A stretch of 64,000 nt of DNA from Nitrosophilus alvini (GTDB lineage: Bacteria; Campylobacterota; Campylobacteria; Campylobacterales; Nitratiruptoraceae). How positions within the stretch are numbered: position 1 is the first letter of the stretch; the number at the start of each line of letters is the position of its first letter. A program made the position numbers and the translations under genes. The stretch spans positions 1,447,501 to 1,511,500 of the forward strand of contig NZ_AP022847.1 of assembly GCF_015100395.1 (NCBI RefSeq), read 5' to 3'. The notes beneath the pieces were generated by a model. It was not told the origin of the DNA. It searched no databases and saw only the letters and a program-made list of their open reading frames with translations. Positions 47,670-57,110 of the stretch are shown piece by piece.

Positions 47670-48677
47670 ATGGAAAGAATAGTAGAGATAGAAAAATTTA
47701 GCGACGAAGGAAGCTTCGAAAACTCCATCAGACCCTCAAAATGGGATGAATACATAGGACAAGAGAAGATAAAAAAAAATCTGAAAGTTTTTATAAAAGC
47801 AAGTAAAAAAAGAGACGAAGCACTCGATCACATTCTCTTTTTCGGACCTCCCGGCCTTGGAAAAACTACACTTGCCCATCTCATCAGCTTCGAAATGGAA
47901 GCAAATATCAAAGTAACGGCTGCTCCTATGATAGAAAAAAGCGGAGACCTTGCAGCAATACTCACCAATCTTGAAGAGGGGGATATTCTTTTTATAGATG
48001 AAATTCACAGGCTCTCACCCGCTATAGAAGAGATACTCTATTCGGCTATGGAGGATTTCAGGCTTGATATCATTATAGGCAGTGGGCCGGCAGCCCAAAC
48101 TATCAAAATAGACCTGCCCCGCTTCACTCTTATAGGCGCAACAACTAGAGCCGGTATGATAAGCAATCCTTTAAGAGAACGGTTCGGAATGCATTTTCGT
48201 ATGCAGTTTTACAATCCTGAAGAGCTTGGCAGAATTGTCCGAAATGCAGCCTTGAGACTGGGCAAAAACATAGCCGAAGATGCATCACTCGAAATTGCAA
48301 AAAGAAGCAGAGGAACACCAAGGGTTGCCCTGAGGCTTCTTAAACGGGTCCGTGATTTCGCAGAAGTGGAAAATGAAAAGAGCATATCGCTTGAACGTAC
48401 CAGATATGCTCTGGAAGAACTGGGTGTAAATGATAAAGGTTTTGACGAACTAGATCTAAAGCTTTTAAACCTGTTGGCAGATGCAAAAGGAAGACCTCTG
48501 GGACTGAGTACGATAGCAGCGGCCCTCAGCGAAGACGAAGGAACAATAGAAGATGTAATAGAGCCTTTTTTGCTTGCAAACGGTTATATAGAAAGAACCG
48601 CTAGAGGCAGGATAGCTACACCCAAAACATATGAATTGCTGAAACTCTCCCCAAAAATGCAGGGAAATCTGTTTTGA
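47670..48677 (+). CDS. ruvB: Holliday junction helicase RuvB
   Basis: AAA+ branch-migration motor, 335 aa. [19 protein letters not shown]-terminus, Walker [13 protein letters not shown], Walker [10 protein letters not shown], sensor ATTRAG, arginine finger region NPLRERFGM and C-terminal winged helix. Confidence 0.98.
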   Translation: MERIVEIEKFSDEGSFENSIRPSKWDEYIGQEKIKKNLKVFIKASKKRDEALDHILFFGPPGLGKTTLAHLISFEMEANIKVTAAPMIEKSGDLAAILTNLEEGDILFIDEIHRLSPAIEEILYSAMEDFRLDIIIGSGPAAQTIKIDLPRFTLIGATTRAGMISNPLRERFGMHFRMQFYNPEELGRIVRNAALRLGKNIAEDASLEIAKRSRGTPRVALRLLKRVRDFAEVENEKSISLERTRYALEELGVNDKGFDELDLKLLNLLADAKGRPLGLSTIAAALSEDEGTIEDVIEPFLLANGYIERTARGRIATPKTYELLKLSPKMQGNLF

Positions 48678-48699
48678 GAAATTTTCAAAGGCTTGCCAG

Positions 48700-49746
48700 T
48701 TGAAACCGATACATTTTTTGGGAGTTTTATTTGTAATTACTCTTTATTTTGCATACAAAGTATACTACTCGTTTCTTGAAACCATGATAATCGCTATTCT
48801 TCTTGCAATCGCAACTTCAAAAATAAATAATTATTTCCTTGCAAGATATTCAAAACTTACATCTGCCACATTGACAACATTAGTACTTGCTATACTCTTT
48901 TTCTCGCCTATAATATATTTTATAACTTCTATTGCCGCAAATGCAACTCATATTGAAGAAGGAACAATTGTAAAACTTACAGAGGCCGTAAAAATATGGG
49001 TCAATGAGTTCTCGGCCAATCTGGGATTTGTCAAACCTTATATAGAGAAAATTACAACTTCCTTTGATACTGGTGCAGTTTTTGAGAAAATCGTAGCCGT
49101 CGCCACCTATATAGGTGCTAAAAGTGCAAAGTTTCTGAAAGATTCGATTTTGATTCTTGTATTTTATTTTTTCGCAAATCTCTACGGAAGAGAGATTTTT
49201 GAGTTTTTAAAGAACATTCTGCCGTTACGAAAAGATGAAAGCATGAAGCTCTTCGATAATCTGTCTGGTGTTATGGGTGTTGTATTTTATTCTATACTTG
49301 CAACTGCAATTTTTGAAGGCGTATTGTTTGCAATTATCGCCTATATATACGGATATGACCCCCTTCTTTTCGGTATTATGTATGGATTTGCTTCTCTTAT
49401 ACCTGTTATCGGCGGGGCTCTTATGTGGGTGCCGCTGGCACTTCATCAATATGCAATGGGAAACGCAACAGGCGCTATTGTTATAGCCCTTTACTCTTTG
49501 ATTGTCATCTCTTTGATTGCAGACACATTTATAAAACCTGTAATCATAAAATATATCGACCAGATTGTTATCAAAAAAGAACTAAAAATAAACGAACTGC
49601 TAATTTTCTTCTCTATAGTAGCAGGGCTCAGTAGTTTCGGATTTTGGGGAATGATCATAGGACCTGCGGTTACCTCTTTGCTAATCTCTATTTTAAATAT
49701 TTATCCTGAAATAAGCAAAAACGGACAGGATGATACTACTCTATAA
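48700..49746 (+). CDS. AI-2E family transporter
   Basis: 348-aa polytopic membrane protein with about seven to eight hydrophobic segments and the family motif MYGFASLIPVIGGALMWVPLA near residue 227. A TTG start at 48700 is used. Despite the name, the family includes Na+/H+ antiporters and peptidoglycan-linked transporters, and the substrate is unknown. It overlaps the convergent GspS-like gene by 11 nt. Confidence 0.9.
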   Translation: MKPIHFLGVLFVITLYFAYKVYYSFLETMIIAILLAIATSKINNYFLARYSKLTSATLTTLVLAILFFSPIIYFITSIAANATHIEEGTIVKLTEAVKIWVNEFSANLGFVKPYIEKITTSFDTGAVFEKIVAVATYIGAKSAKFLKDSILILVFYFFANLYGREIFEFLKNILPLRKDESMKLFDNLSGVMGVVFYSILATAIFEGVLFAIIAYIYGYDPLLFGIMYGFASLIPVIGGALMWVPLALHQYAMGNATGAIVIALYSLIVISLIADTFIKPVIIKYIDQIVIKKELKINELLIFFSIVAGLSSFGFWGMIIGPAVTSLLISILNIYPEISKNGQDDTTL

Positions 49747-50911
49747 TATGTCCCACAAACTTGCTCATATTGTCTATAATTAATCCGCCTTTTCTAAAAC
49801 CGAGACCGCATCCTTCGTACGCAAAAAAAACACCTGCCTGATAATAAAACCCTTTATCATCCACAGGAAGTTCTACAAACTCCTGATAGATTGATTTGAA
49901 ATTTTCATATTCACCCTCTTTTTTTGCCGAAATATTTCTGTTTTGATCATATATTACGGTGTTTTCACCTTCTCTTCCAAATGTTTTCTTTTCAACATAG
50001 GGTCTACCTTCCAAAGGCTCAAAAGATGTTTCAAGAAGCAGCGGATGACCCGGATACATATCCCAGAGTATCTTCATCATCGCTTTTGATTGAAAAAGCA
50101 GAGTATATGCCGGATTTAGAATAATGGCTTTTTGGTTTTCTATAATTTTTGTCAAAATTATGGCAAGTTCAGGCTCTTCTATGGCTATCGTCTCCCATGG
50201 TATCAGTTTAAACCAAAATTCAAAGCTGTTTTTATCGTAAAATATCCCCTCATCTGAAAACTCCACATCTTCGGCGAATGCAAAATCAGTCTCAAAGCCC
50301 GCTTCAGAAGCCGCTACCTGCAAAAGTCTTGTTGTGTTTTCATCCTCTATGCTGCCTTTTATGGAAGAAAAAAGCATCTTCCATCCTTCGTACCATTCGC
50401 TAAATTTCGATGTATCCTCTTCAAGTGTAACAAGCCTTTTAAAATTCTCTTTTATCGCTTCATATGTATTGTTAAACTGCTTCATCTCATCAAGAGAGTT
50501 GTATTTTAAAATAGCCCACTGAATTATGGCGGTCTCGAATAAAGATGTGGGAGTATCAGCATTGAACTCCAGAAGTTTTATAGGTTTGCCGTCAATTCCG
50601 CCGGCAAAATCGAATCTGCCGTAGATATGCCAATGAACATCGTTTTCCCAGCTCATTTTTATGATATCAACAAGATTGAAAGGAATATTGAGTTCATGAA
50701 AAAGATTCTTTTCTATAACATACTCTGCAGCTTCTATATACATATCGTACAGTTCATTTGCTGCATCGTAGTAAGCTTGCGCTTCATCTTGCATAACTAC
50801 TACAAGCTCGTCGCTTATATAGGGTGTCTCGTCACTGTCTGTATGCCAGTAAAAACCGATCTTTTCTAAAAAATCTGTATTTAAAGGTTCTACTTTCTTT
50901 ACTCTTACCAT
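49736..50911 (-). CDS. glutathionylspermidine synthase-like ATP-grasp protein
   Basis: 391 aa, ATP-grasp ligase of the GSP-synthase C-terminal family (YgiC/YjfC-like): YGRFDFAGGIDGKPIKLLEFNADTPTSLFE, HPLLLETSFEP and VEKKTFGREGENT. No amidase domain is fused. The homologues form peptide-type bonds, but the substrate of this stand-alone type is not known. It follows a 34-aa membrane peptide and a UPF0323 lipoprotein gene, recalling the enterobacterial ygiB-ygiC pairing of a lipoprotein with this ligase. Confidence 0.88.
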   Translation of the reverse strand: MVRVKKVEPLNTDFLEKIGFYWHTDSDETPYISDELVVVMQDEAQAYYDAANELYDMYIEAAEYVIEKNLFHELNIPFNLVDIIKMSWENDVHWHIYGRFDFAGGIDGKPIKLLEFNADTPTSLFETAIIQWAILKYNSLDEMKQFNNTYEAIKENFKRLVTLEEDTSKFSEWYEGWKMLFSSIKGSIEDENTTRLLQVAASEAGFETDFAFAEDVEFSDEGIFYDKNSFEFWFKLIPWETIAIEEPELAIILTKIIENQKAIILNPAYTLLFQSKAMMKILWDMYPGHPLLLETSFEPLEGRPYVEKKTFGREGENTVIYDQNRNISAKKEGEYENFKSIYQEFVELPVDDKGFYYQAGVFFAYEGCGLGFRKGGLIIDNMSKFVGHIIE

Positions 50912-50912
50912 C

Positions 50913-51017
50913 CTATTTATCTCTTTTCTTTTTCATAAAACGGACAATCGCAAAAGGCATTATCAACAAAATAACCATAAAAACAACAGTAACGTAAAGC
51001 CCTATCATATGAGTCAT
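50913..51017 (-). CDS. 34-aa putative small membrane protein
   Basis: 34 codons starting MTHMIGLYVTVV and ending RFMKKKRDK, after a GGAGGATAAAT site. One hydrophobic helix of about 22 residues is followed by a positively charged tail, so it should be an inner-membrane peptide with the C-terminus inside. It fills the gap between UPF0323 (3 nt upstream) and the GspS-like gene (its stop is 2 nt from that start), which supports real translation. Confidence 0.75.
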   Translation of the reverse strand: MTHMIGLYVTVVFMVILLIMPFAIVRFMKKKRDK

Positions 51018-51019
51018 AT

Positions 51020-51628
51020 TTATCCTCCAAAACTAAATTTTGAACCGGAAGTCCTGCTGCTACCGCTACCAAAAAATCCGGATTTACCACTGCTTTTTTT
51101 GGCACTCTTTTTTGCTTCTGCTTTTCTTTTAAAAGACTCTACACTTCTTTGGTATGTTGAAGGAGATTTATAGCTTCTTTGTCTTTGCTGCTGATATGCA
51201 GGGTTGTTAAAAAGCTTGTTACCTATCCAGCTTCCCAAAATCGCTCCAGCCGCTGAAGCCAGAATAATACCTCCAAGCCCCATTCCCTGATTTTGTATCT
51301 GAGGATTTGTCAAAGGTGACTGACCGGCCTCTATCCTGGCAGCCTCCTCTCTTATAAGAACATCAAGCTCTTCTTGAGACAATACCTTTTCAGTACCGTT
51401 TATATCTTTTAAGATCACTCTGGTCTCACTGCTGGGATATTCATCAACTATGATATATCTTCCCGGAGCCGTCTCTTCTATAACAACAAACGCACCCTGT
51501 TTTTGGGCCGCATTTTCGAAAACATTTGAGTTATTGTCTTTTTGTTCACATCCTGCAAGTCCCGCTGCAAGTATGGCACCAAGGCCGCCTATTACTGCAT
51601 ATTCGGAAATTTTCCTAATGTGTTTCAA
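51020..51628 (-). CDS. UPF0323-family lipoprotein
   Basis: 202 aa. Lipobox AGLAGC (C27) after a hydrophobic signal, middle part with [27 protein letters not shown], a glycine-rich membrane-like helix (about 115-135, [18 protein letters not shown]) and a Ser/Gly/Lys-rich low-complexity tail ending SKFSFGG. This matches the UPF0323 lipoproteins of Helicobacter and Campylobacter. Function unknown. It overlaps lgt by 14 nt, neatly pairing a lipoprotein with the enzyme that lipidates it. Confidence 0.88.
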   Translation of the reverse strand: MKHIRKISEYAVIGGLGAILAAGLAGCEQKDNNSNVFENAAQKQGAFVVIEETAPGRYIIVDEYPSSETRVILKDINGTEKVLSQEELDVLIREEAARIEAGQSPLTNPQIQNQGMGLGGIILASAAGAILGSWIGNKLFNNPAYQQQRQRSYKSPSTYQRSVESFKRKAEAKKSAKKSSGKSGFFGSGSSRTSGSKFSFGG

Positions 51629-52430
51629 CTCTTCTTCTCCTTAATATAAAATACAAAATCAGTGATACAGCCAACATTGCGAGTGAGAGTAGCTGTCCCA
51701 TTGTCATCCATCCGCAGCATATATATCCCAACTGGATATCGGGCTCTCTGAAAAACTCTCCGATAAATCTGAACAGACCATATAAAAATCCGTACATCAC
51801 CATAAGTTCGCCGTCAAATTTTTTTCTTTTTCTATACCAAAAAAGTATAACAAATATCAAAAATCCTTCCAAAAAAGCTTCATAAAGCTGTGAGGGATGG
51901 CGCAATACTCCATTTACATATATGCCCCATGAAACATCAGTGGCTCTACCTATAAGCTCTTGATTTAAAAAGTTGCCAATTCTACCGAATACATAACCTA
52001 AAGGAACAGAAACTGCTACAAGATCCATCAAAAACCAGAAATTTTTTTTATACAGCTTTGCATATAGATAAGAAGCTATCAAAAATCCTATAAGCGCACC
52101 GTGATAGCTCATCCCTCTTATACCTACAAATGTACCGTCCAAAAACGGATTGAATATTTGCCAGGGATGTGTAAGATAATACTCTGTATGAGTATCGTAA
52201 AATATCACATATCCTAAACGTGCACCCAGTATTACACCTATCTCTACCCATATAAAATAGCTCTCCAGCTCACTCTTGGATATAGGCAATCTATCATGCT
52301 TTACCAGCCAAGATGCAAAAAAGAGTGCTACAAGAAGCGCCAAAACATACATTATCCCGTACCAATGAACAGGAAAATCGAAAATATAAAAAGCTACCGG
52401 GTCAAAATGTTCATATATGTGTGACCACAA
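51615..52430 (-). CDS. lgt: prolipoprotein diacylglyceryl transferase
   Basis: Inner-membrane enzyme attaching diacylglycerol to the lipobox Cys. 271 aa, about seven membrane helices, with [18 protein letters not shown] (essential His-Gly region) and the Lgt signature [16 protein letters not shown]. Confidence 0.97.
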   Translation of the reverse strand: MWSHIYEHFDPVAFYIFDFPVHWYGIMYVLALLVALFFASWLVKHDRLPISKSELESYFIWVEIGVILGARLGYVIFYDTHTEYYLTHPWQIFNPFLDGTFVGIRGMSYHGALIGFLIASYLYAKLYKKNFWFLMDLVAVSVPLGYVFGRIGNFLNQELIGRATDVSWGIYVNGVLRHPSQLYEAFLEGFLIFVILFWYRKRKKFDGELMVMYGFLYGLFRFIGEFFREPDIQLGYICCGWMTMGQLLSLAMLAVSLILYFILRRRRVETH

Positions 52431-52495
52431 ACCGATTCCTTAAAATTGTCATATTATTTTTAAACGATAGTATAGCAGATTATGGAGAAGAAAAA

Positions 52496-52521
52496 GGAAG
52501 CTTCTTTTTTTAGAAGCTTCC
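52496..52521 (-). terminator. intrinsic terminator after carbonic anhydrase
   Basis: Perfect 10-bp stem GGAAGCTTCT / AGAAGCTTCC. On the minus strand it is followed by TTTTTC. It is 8 nt after the stop. Confidence 0.88.
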
Positions 52522-52529
52522 GTATAAAA

Positions 52530-53273
52530 TTACTTAAGAATAACTCTTGCGTTGATTGGCTGAAGAGGTCTGTTGTTTTTACCCATCACTTTTTCAAAAG
52601 CTTTTAGCTGCTCTTTTGATGCCTCTACCGGCTCTTTCATCACAAGCCATCTTACACCCTCACTACAAGGAGGTGTAGTCAAAGAACCGTTAAATCTGTA
52701 GTAATCCTTGTTTGCCGGAAGAAGATCCGCAGCGTTAAGTTTATATTTTTTAAGACTGTTCTTATCTCCCGTATGGGCAGGCATATTGTCAACTATTGCC
52801 TGCAGGCTTGGATTTGCTTTACCCTCTTTGATCATTACAGATATAACTGCAAGCTCACCTTTGTCACTTGCATGAACAAAGTGCGCTTCCATAGGATAAT
52901 ATTTGCCCTCAATCGTGTTTTCGCTGGGCGTATGGAAGTGATACTGCTTAAGCTCAAACTCTTTACCATCTACTTTAAGCTCACTTCCTTCACCGAAATT
53001 CACTTTTACTGTATGTCCGTTATTTACAACAGTTGTAGCAACTGCTTCATATTCAAGTTTCAAAGGCGGAAGCTCAGCTTCTATAAATCCTGTCAAATCA
53101 ACGGGAGACTGATTTTTACCATCTTTACAAATTCTATAATCAGGACTTAAATCTCCCCAATGTTCAGGACCTTCATGGCCGCTGTAACCCCAGTGTGCAC
53201 TACCATGAGAGCCTGCAAACAGTGCTCCAGCAGCTATAATACCTCCTGCCAATACTGAAACGACTTTTCTCAT
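52530..53273 (-). CDS. alpha-class carbonic anhydrase, periplasmic
   Basis: 247 aa with a Sec signal peptide (MRKVVSVLAGGIIAAGALFAG). Zinc ligands H112, H114 (QYHFHTPSENT) and H131 (EAHFVHA), the NQSPVDL start motif and SLTTPPCSEGVRW; the two mature Cys (about C49 and the PPC Cys) can form the conserved disulfide. It hydrates CO2 in the periplasm and resembles the alpha enzymes of thermophilic vent bacteria. Single gene with its own terminator. Confidence 0.95.
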   Translation of the reverse strand: MRKVVSVLAGGIIAAGALFAGSHGSAHWGYSGHEGPEHWGDLSPDYRICKDGKNQSPVDLTGFIEAELPPLKLEYEAVATTVVNNGHTVKVNFGEGSELKVDGKEFELKQYHFHTPSENTIEGKYYPMEAHFVHASDKGELAVISVMIKEGKANPSLQAIVDNMPAHTGDKNSLKKYKLNAADLLPANKDYYRFNGSLTTPPCSEGVRWLVMKEPVEASKEQLKAFEKVMGKNNRPLQPINARVILK

Positions 53274-53521
53274 TTTCCTTCCTTTTTCATTAAGATTAGA
53301 TTTTCATTATATAGAAATAAATATTCAATAATAATTAATGAGATGATATATACAATTTAATGTTACTTTTCTTAACACTTTTGCATACTTTTTACACAGT
53401 TAATCAACTTTTATAAAAAATATCAAAAAATATTATATCTAAAATTGTTACGAATTTACCACACTGTTTGACAGTGCGGCAATAAGAAGTTAAAAAGAAG
53501 TCTGTTTTTTGGCTTCTAGCT
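53274..53521 (-). other. A/T-rich intergenic region with a weak terminator
   Basis: About 250 bp between the carbonic anhydrase start and the stop of the Fe-S protein. Near 53496-53517 an imperfect stem AGAAGCC / GACTTCT read on the minus strand is followed by TTTTT and may end the hemN-Fe-S transcript. The rest is A/T-rich promoter-like sequence; I see no gene. Confidence 0.5.
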
Positions 53522-54805
53522 CTACTCTAACGCTTCGGCAATAAGTTCTATGGGATTTTTGAAGATGGTTTCAACACCATTTTGATATAAGGAGTTACTC
53601 AGTTGTACACGGCAGGCGCTGCATTCAGCAGAAACTATATCAGCTTTTGTCTCTTTTATCATCGCTGCTTTTGGCAGTCCGGCCGCCTGAGCAAGATGAA
53701 ATTTTTCGCTCTGTATAGTTACACCGCCAAAACCGCAGCATCTGTTTGGATCACTCATCTCTTTGAGTCTGTAGTTTTTAGATAACAATTCTCTTGGCTC
53801 TTTCCAAATACCCTGCACTTTTCTAGCATGGCACGGGTCATGATAAGTGACCGATATATCCAAAGATTTGCCTCTGGCTTTGAGAAGTTTTTCAAGATCA
53901 CTGTTTTTATAAAGCCATTCGGTTGCCATAAATATCTTTTCATTTAGTTTTGAAGATCTCCTGGCCCAATCCATCATCCCTCTATTTTTAAAAAAGATTT
54001 CCCAGTCGTGTTTTACCATTGCGCTGCAGGTAGCTTCCGGAATGATAATGGCATCCACATCATCTATAAAACTTTCAAAATACTCTATATTCTCTTTTGC
54101 CAAAGCCTCTACCGTATCGAAATCTCCCGTAAAGTATGCCGGAGCAGCACAGCATTTCTGTTTTTTCGGTATCAGTATATCGATCTCCAAAGCTTTCAAA
54201 ATTTTAACTAAAGAATCACCGATACCGGTATAGTTATAGTTTGCAAGACATCCTATAAATATTGCAACTCTTTGTCGTTTTTCTTTGTCTGCAGTTTCTG
54301 CTTCTATTCTTTCAGGATAGCTGTTTAAAAAACTTCTGCTTGCAATAGAAGGAAGCAGTCTCTCTTTTTTTACCATAGGCAGATCAAACCTGGGTATAAG
54401 ACCGCCTCTTTTTCTCTCTTCTTTAACAGCACAGCTTTTAAAAACATATCCTAGTTTGCTCGCAATATCCATCGCCCATCTATGTCTGAGTAACCAGAAA
54501 AATGCCTTTTTATACCAGGCAATTCCATACTTTTTGGCAATATCGGCTCTAACCTCTTCTATAATCATATCCGTAGGAAGCGAGTTGGGACAGACATCAA
54601 CACAGTTTGTGCATAAAAAACAGCTTTCAAAAATATCTTTTGCCGTTTTGTCAAGAGGAAGATTCCCCTTCTCATACGCACCTAGAAGTTCTATAAAACC
54701 TCTTGGACTGGTGGTTTCGTCAGGATTCACACTATGGATTGTACATACGGGTATGCACTTTCCGCATTTGATACAGTCATTGCTTATTTTACTGAAGTTA
54801 AACAT
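53522..54805 (-). CDS. (Fe-S)-binding oxidoreductase, GlcF/HdrD-like
   Basis: 427 aa. Two N-terminal 4Fe-4S motifs (C11, C14, C17, C21 and C62, C65, C68, C72) and two CCG-type domains (KCCAAPAYFTGD and RCCGFGGVTIQ) that in relatives bind a non-cubane cluster or FAD partner. Similar proteins are glycolate/lactate oxidase subunits or heterodisulfide-reductase-like. The partner flavoprotein is not adjacent, so the substrate is open. It follows hemN by 15 nt. Confidence 0.88.
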   Translation of the reverse strand: MFNFSKISNDCIKCGKCIPVCTIHSVNPDETTSPRGFIELLGAYEKGNLPLDKTAKDIFESCFLCTNCVDVCPNSLPTDMIIEEVRADIAKKYGIAWYKKAFFWLLRHRWAMDIASKLGYVFKSCAVKEERKRGGLIPRFDLPMVKKERLLPSIASRSFLNSYPERIEAETADKEKRQRVAIFIGCLANYNYTGIGDSLVKILKALEIDILIPKKQKCCAAPAYFTGDFDTVEALAKENIEYFESFIDDVDAIIIPEATCSAMVKHDWEIFFKNRGMMDWARRSSKLNEKIFMATEWLYKNSDLEKLLKARGKSLDISVTYHDPCHARKVQGIWKEPRELLSKNYRLKEMSDPNRCCGFGGVTIQSEKFHLAQAAGLPKAAMIKETKADIVSAECSACRVQLSNSLYQNGVETIFKNPIELIAEALE

Positions 54806-54820
54806 TGCCGTCCTGCCGAA

Positions 54821-56188
54821 TCAAACAGTTTTACTGAATACCCGTTTTTTCTCGGGAATTTTTTTAAGATAGGCATCAAACGGCATACAGATATTTCTGA
54901 TAAGAAGAGTTCCTGTAGGACTGACTTCTATTTTTTGATCGTCTATATATACTAGTCCCTCTTTTACAAACTCCTGCAACTCTTCGATGGCATCTGCAAA
55001 ATATTTTTTAAAATCTATGGAAAACTCTTTTTCGATTCTTGGGATATTGAGCTTGAAGTTGCTCATAAGCTCCATTATTACAGCTTTTCTTATTTTGTCA
55101 TCAAGACTAAGTTCAACGCCTCTGTGAAACGGAAGTTTCCCTTCATCAATAGCTTTTTCATAAAAGTTCATCTCTTTGTAGTTCTGGGCATAATAGTCGT
55201 CACCTTCTCCTATACTTGTAAGCCCTATACCTATAAGATGAGAACCTCCTTTTGTAGTATACCCCTGGAAGTTTCTATGTAGCTCTCCCTTTTCTATCGC
55301 TTTGAAAAGTTCATCATCAGGCTTTGCAAAGTGGTCCATTCCTATCATTTTGTAACCGTTTGAAGTAAAAAAATCTATAGTATATTTGAGAATTTTAAGT
55401 TTTTCACTCGGATGCGGGAGCGTAGTTTCATCTATCTTTCTCATAGTCTTTTTCATCCACGGCACGTGCGCATAGTTAAATACTGCAATTCTGTCCGGAT
55501 CAAGCTTTATAGTCATATCCAGCGTTCTTTTGAAGCTTTCGAACGTCTGATATGGAAGTCCGTAGATCAGGTCTATATTTACGCTTTTCATGCCTGCTTC
55601 TCTGGCAATGTCCACCGCCCTTTTTGTCTCTTCGAAACTCTGCAGCCTGTGAACGGCCTCCTGGACTTTTGGCTCGAAATCCTGAACACCGAAACTGACC
55701 CTGTTGAAGCCCCCTTTTTTAAGGATATCCATCTGCTTTTTTGTCAAAAATCTAGGATCTATCTCACAGCTTACTTCTGCATCATTCGAGAAATTGGGAA
55801 ACATCTTATGAATTGCCTCGATCACTCTCTCAAGCTGGGCATCGCTGAAAAATGTAGGCGTTCCGCCGCCGAAATGAAGCTGTGTCACCTCTTTTTTTGT
55901 ATCTATAAATTGTGAAAGTATCTCCATCTCTTTTGTGAGATAATCAATATACCTATCTTTTTTCTCCTCTTTGCTAGTATAGACAACATTGCAACCGCAA
56001 AAATAGCAGGCACTCCTGCAAAAGGGAAGATGAAAATAGAGCGATAGAGGCTTTGACTCATCCTGACTCTGAAGTTTTTCTATATATCTGTCATATGTGA
56101 ATTTTTCACTAAACTCTACAGCCGTGGGATAACTCGTATATCTTGGCCCCGGCTTTGAATATTTTGAGAATTTTTCAAAATCTATCAT
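54821..56188 (-). CDS. hemN: oxygen-independent coproporphyrinogen III oxidase
   Basis: Radical-SAM enzyme of anaerobic haem synthesis. 455 aa with the HemN motif CxxxCxxCxC (C57, C61, C64, C66), GGGTP SAM motif, SFGVQDFEPKVQEAVHR and a C-terminal HemN domain. The full Cys set and N-terminal YTSYPTA separate it from the HemW look-alikes. hemB is also in this window. Confidence 0.95.
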   Translation of the reverse strand: MIDFEKFSKYSKPGPRYTSYPTAVEFSEKFTYDRYIEKLQSQDESKPLSLYFHLPFCRSACYFCGCNVVYTSKEEKKDRYIDYLTKEMEILSQFIDTKKEVTQLHFGGGTPTFFSDAQLERVIEAIHKMFPNFSNDAEVSCEIDPRFLTKKQMDILKKGGFNRVSFGVQDFEPKVQEAVHRLQSFEETKRAVDIAREAGMKSVNIDLIYGLPYQTFESFKRTLDMTIKLDPDRIAVFNYAHVPWMKKTMRKIDETTLPHPSEKLKILKYTIDFFTSNGYKMIGMDHFAKPDDELFKAIEKGELHRNFQGYTTKGGSHLIGIGLTSIGEGDDYYAQNYKEMNFYEKAIDEGKLPFHRGVELSLDDKIRKAVIMELMSNFKLNIPRIEKEFSIDFKKYFADAIEELQEFVKEGLVYIDDQKIEVSPTGTLLIRNICMPFDAYLKKIPEKKRVFSKTV

Positions 56189-56290
56189 TTAGACACCTTT
56201 GGAATTGTTATCGCCATTTTCTCTAAAAATCTATAAAGAAGCGATAAAAGTATATATTAATATAAGCATAAAAGAGAAAAGTTGTCAAAT

Positions 56291-56620
56291 CTACAGAGGA
56301 TGGATATCTGTCTCTTTCATAAAACTCTCGCCTCTGTTGTTTTCCCATACGATTTTAAGTTTTCCTTTCTTTGTAACTCTTAAAGGAAATATTACAACAG
56401 GATTTTCACTGGCCGCAACACCGAAATCAAATGATGCCACCTCTTTCTCCTCATAAAAAAGCCGAGCTTTTTTTATATAAAATCTCGGTTTGACTTTTCC
56501 TGAGTATTTGTCTTTGTAAAACCCTGTGTCCATCGGGTGAATTATGATAGCTTTTACTTTTACGATATCGCCTATTTTATACCTTTTATCCAATATTTTA
56601 AGTGCAGCCCTTACTCTCAT
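56291..56620 (-). CDS. soxZ: thiosulfate-oxidation carrier subunit SoxZ
   Basis: Partner of SoxY in the carrier that holds sulfur intermediates. I chose the ATG at 56620 (109 aa) because a GGAG site made from the soxY end precedes it; a GTG at 56635 would add five residues. It shows the SoxZ pattern KAIIIHPMDTGFYKD, PRFYIKKARLFYEEKEVASFDFG and a final DNRGxxF-like NNRGESFMKETDIHP. Confidence 0.93.
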   Translation of the reverse strand: MRVRAALKILDKRYKIGDIVKVKAIIIHPMDTGFYKDKYSGKVKPRFYIKKARLFYEEKEVASFDFGVAASENPVVIFPLRVTKKGKLKIVWENNRGESFMKETDIHPL

Positions 56621-56627
56621 AACTCTC

Positions 56628-57104
56628 CTATGCACAGCCGCCGATAGCTGTTTTTACAAATTTTCTTTTTTCAAAAACTCTTCCGCCGTTTGTTTCACAC
56701 AAAACAACAATCTCCTGTGATTCTTTAAGTTTGACTTTTGTAAAAAGATACCCCGTTCCGGTATCAGGGGTAAAATTAGCTGAAACTACAAGATTTGAAA
56801 GATTTTTTGTCGTCAAAACGGTAATTTTTGAAATATATTTTTTTTCATCAGCAGGATAATCAACATCTATTTCCACAGGAACTTCTCTGCCATTTGCAAC
56901 CTCATCGGGAATTTTCAAAAAAAGTTCTTTTGCATCTTTTACCACCTTTTTATCTTTTGTAATTTCGGCATAAATTTTTTCGAAAGGAAGCTCAAGCTCT
57001 TCTTTTTTTGCAGCAAAAAGCAGTCCGTCCCATAATTTGGGAACAGCAGTAAAAATAAAACCCAAAACCAACGGTACTTTCAAAAAGTCTCTTCTTCTCA
57101 TCAA
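56628..57104 (-). CDS. soxY: thiosulfate-oxidation carrier protein SoxY
   Basis: 158 aa, periplasmic carrier. Twin-arginine-type start MMRRRDFLKVPLVLGF, SoxY fold, and the substrate Cys C157 near the end. The C-terminus reads IGGCA instead of the usual GGCGG swinging arm, so the arm is one residue short and lacks the last glycines. It sits between the Rieske-like gene and soxZ. soxAX, soxB and soxCD are not in the window. Confidence 0.92.
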   Translation of the reverse strand: MMRRRDFLKVPLVLGFIFTAVPKLWDGLLFAAKKEELELPFEKIYAEITKDKKVVKDAKELFLKIPDEVANGREVPVEIDVDYPADEKKYISKITVLTTKNLSNLVVSANFTPDTGTGYLFTKVKLKESQEIVVLCETNGGRVFEKRKFVKTAIGGCA

Positions 57105-57110
57105 ATGCCT

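Noticed and set aside
50917-51105. 62-aa frame overlapping the 34-aa peptide and UPF0323
   Set aside because: It is out of frame with both better-supported genes and lacks a ribosome-binding site.
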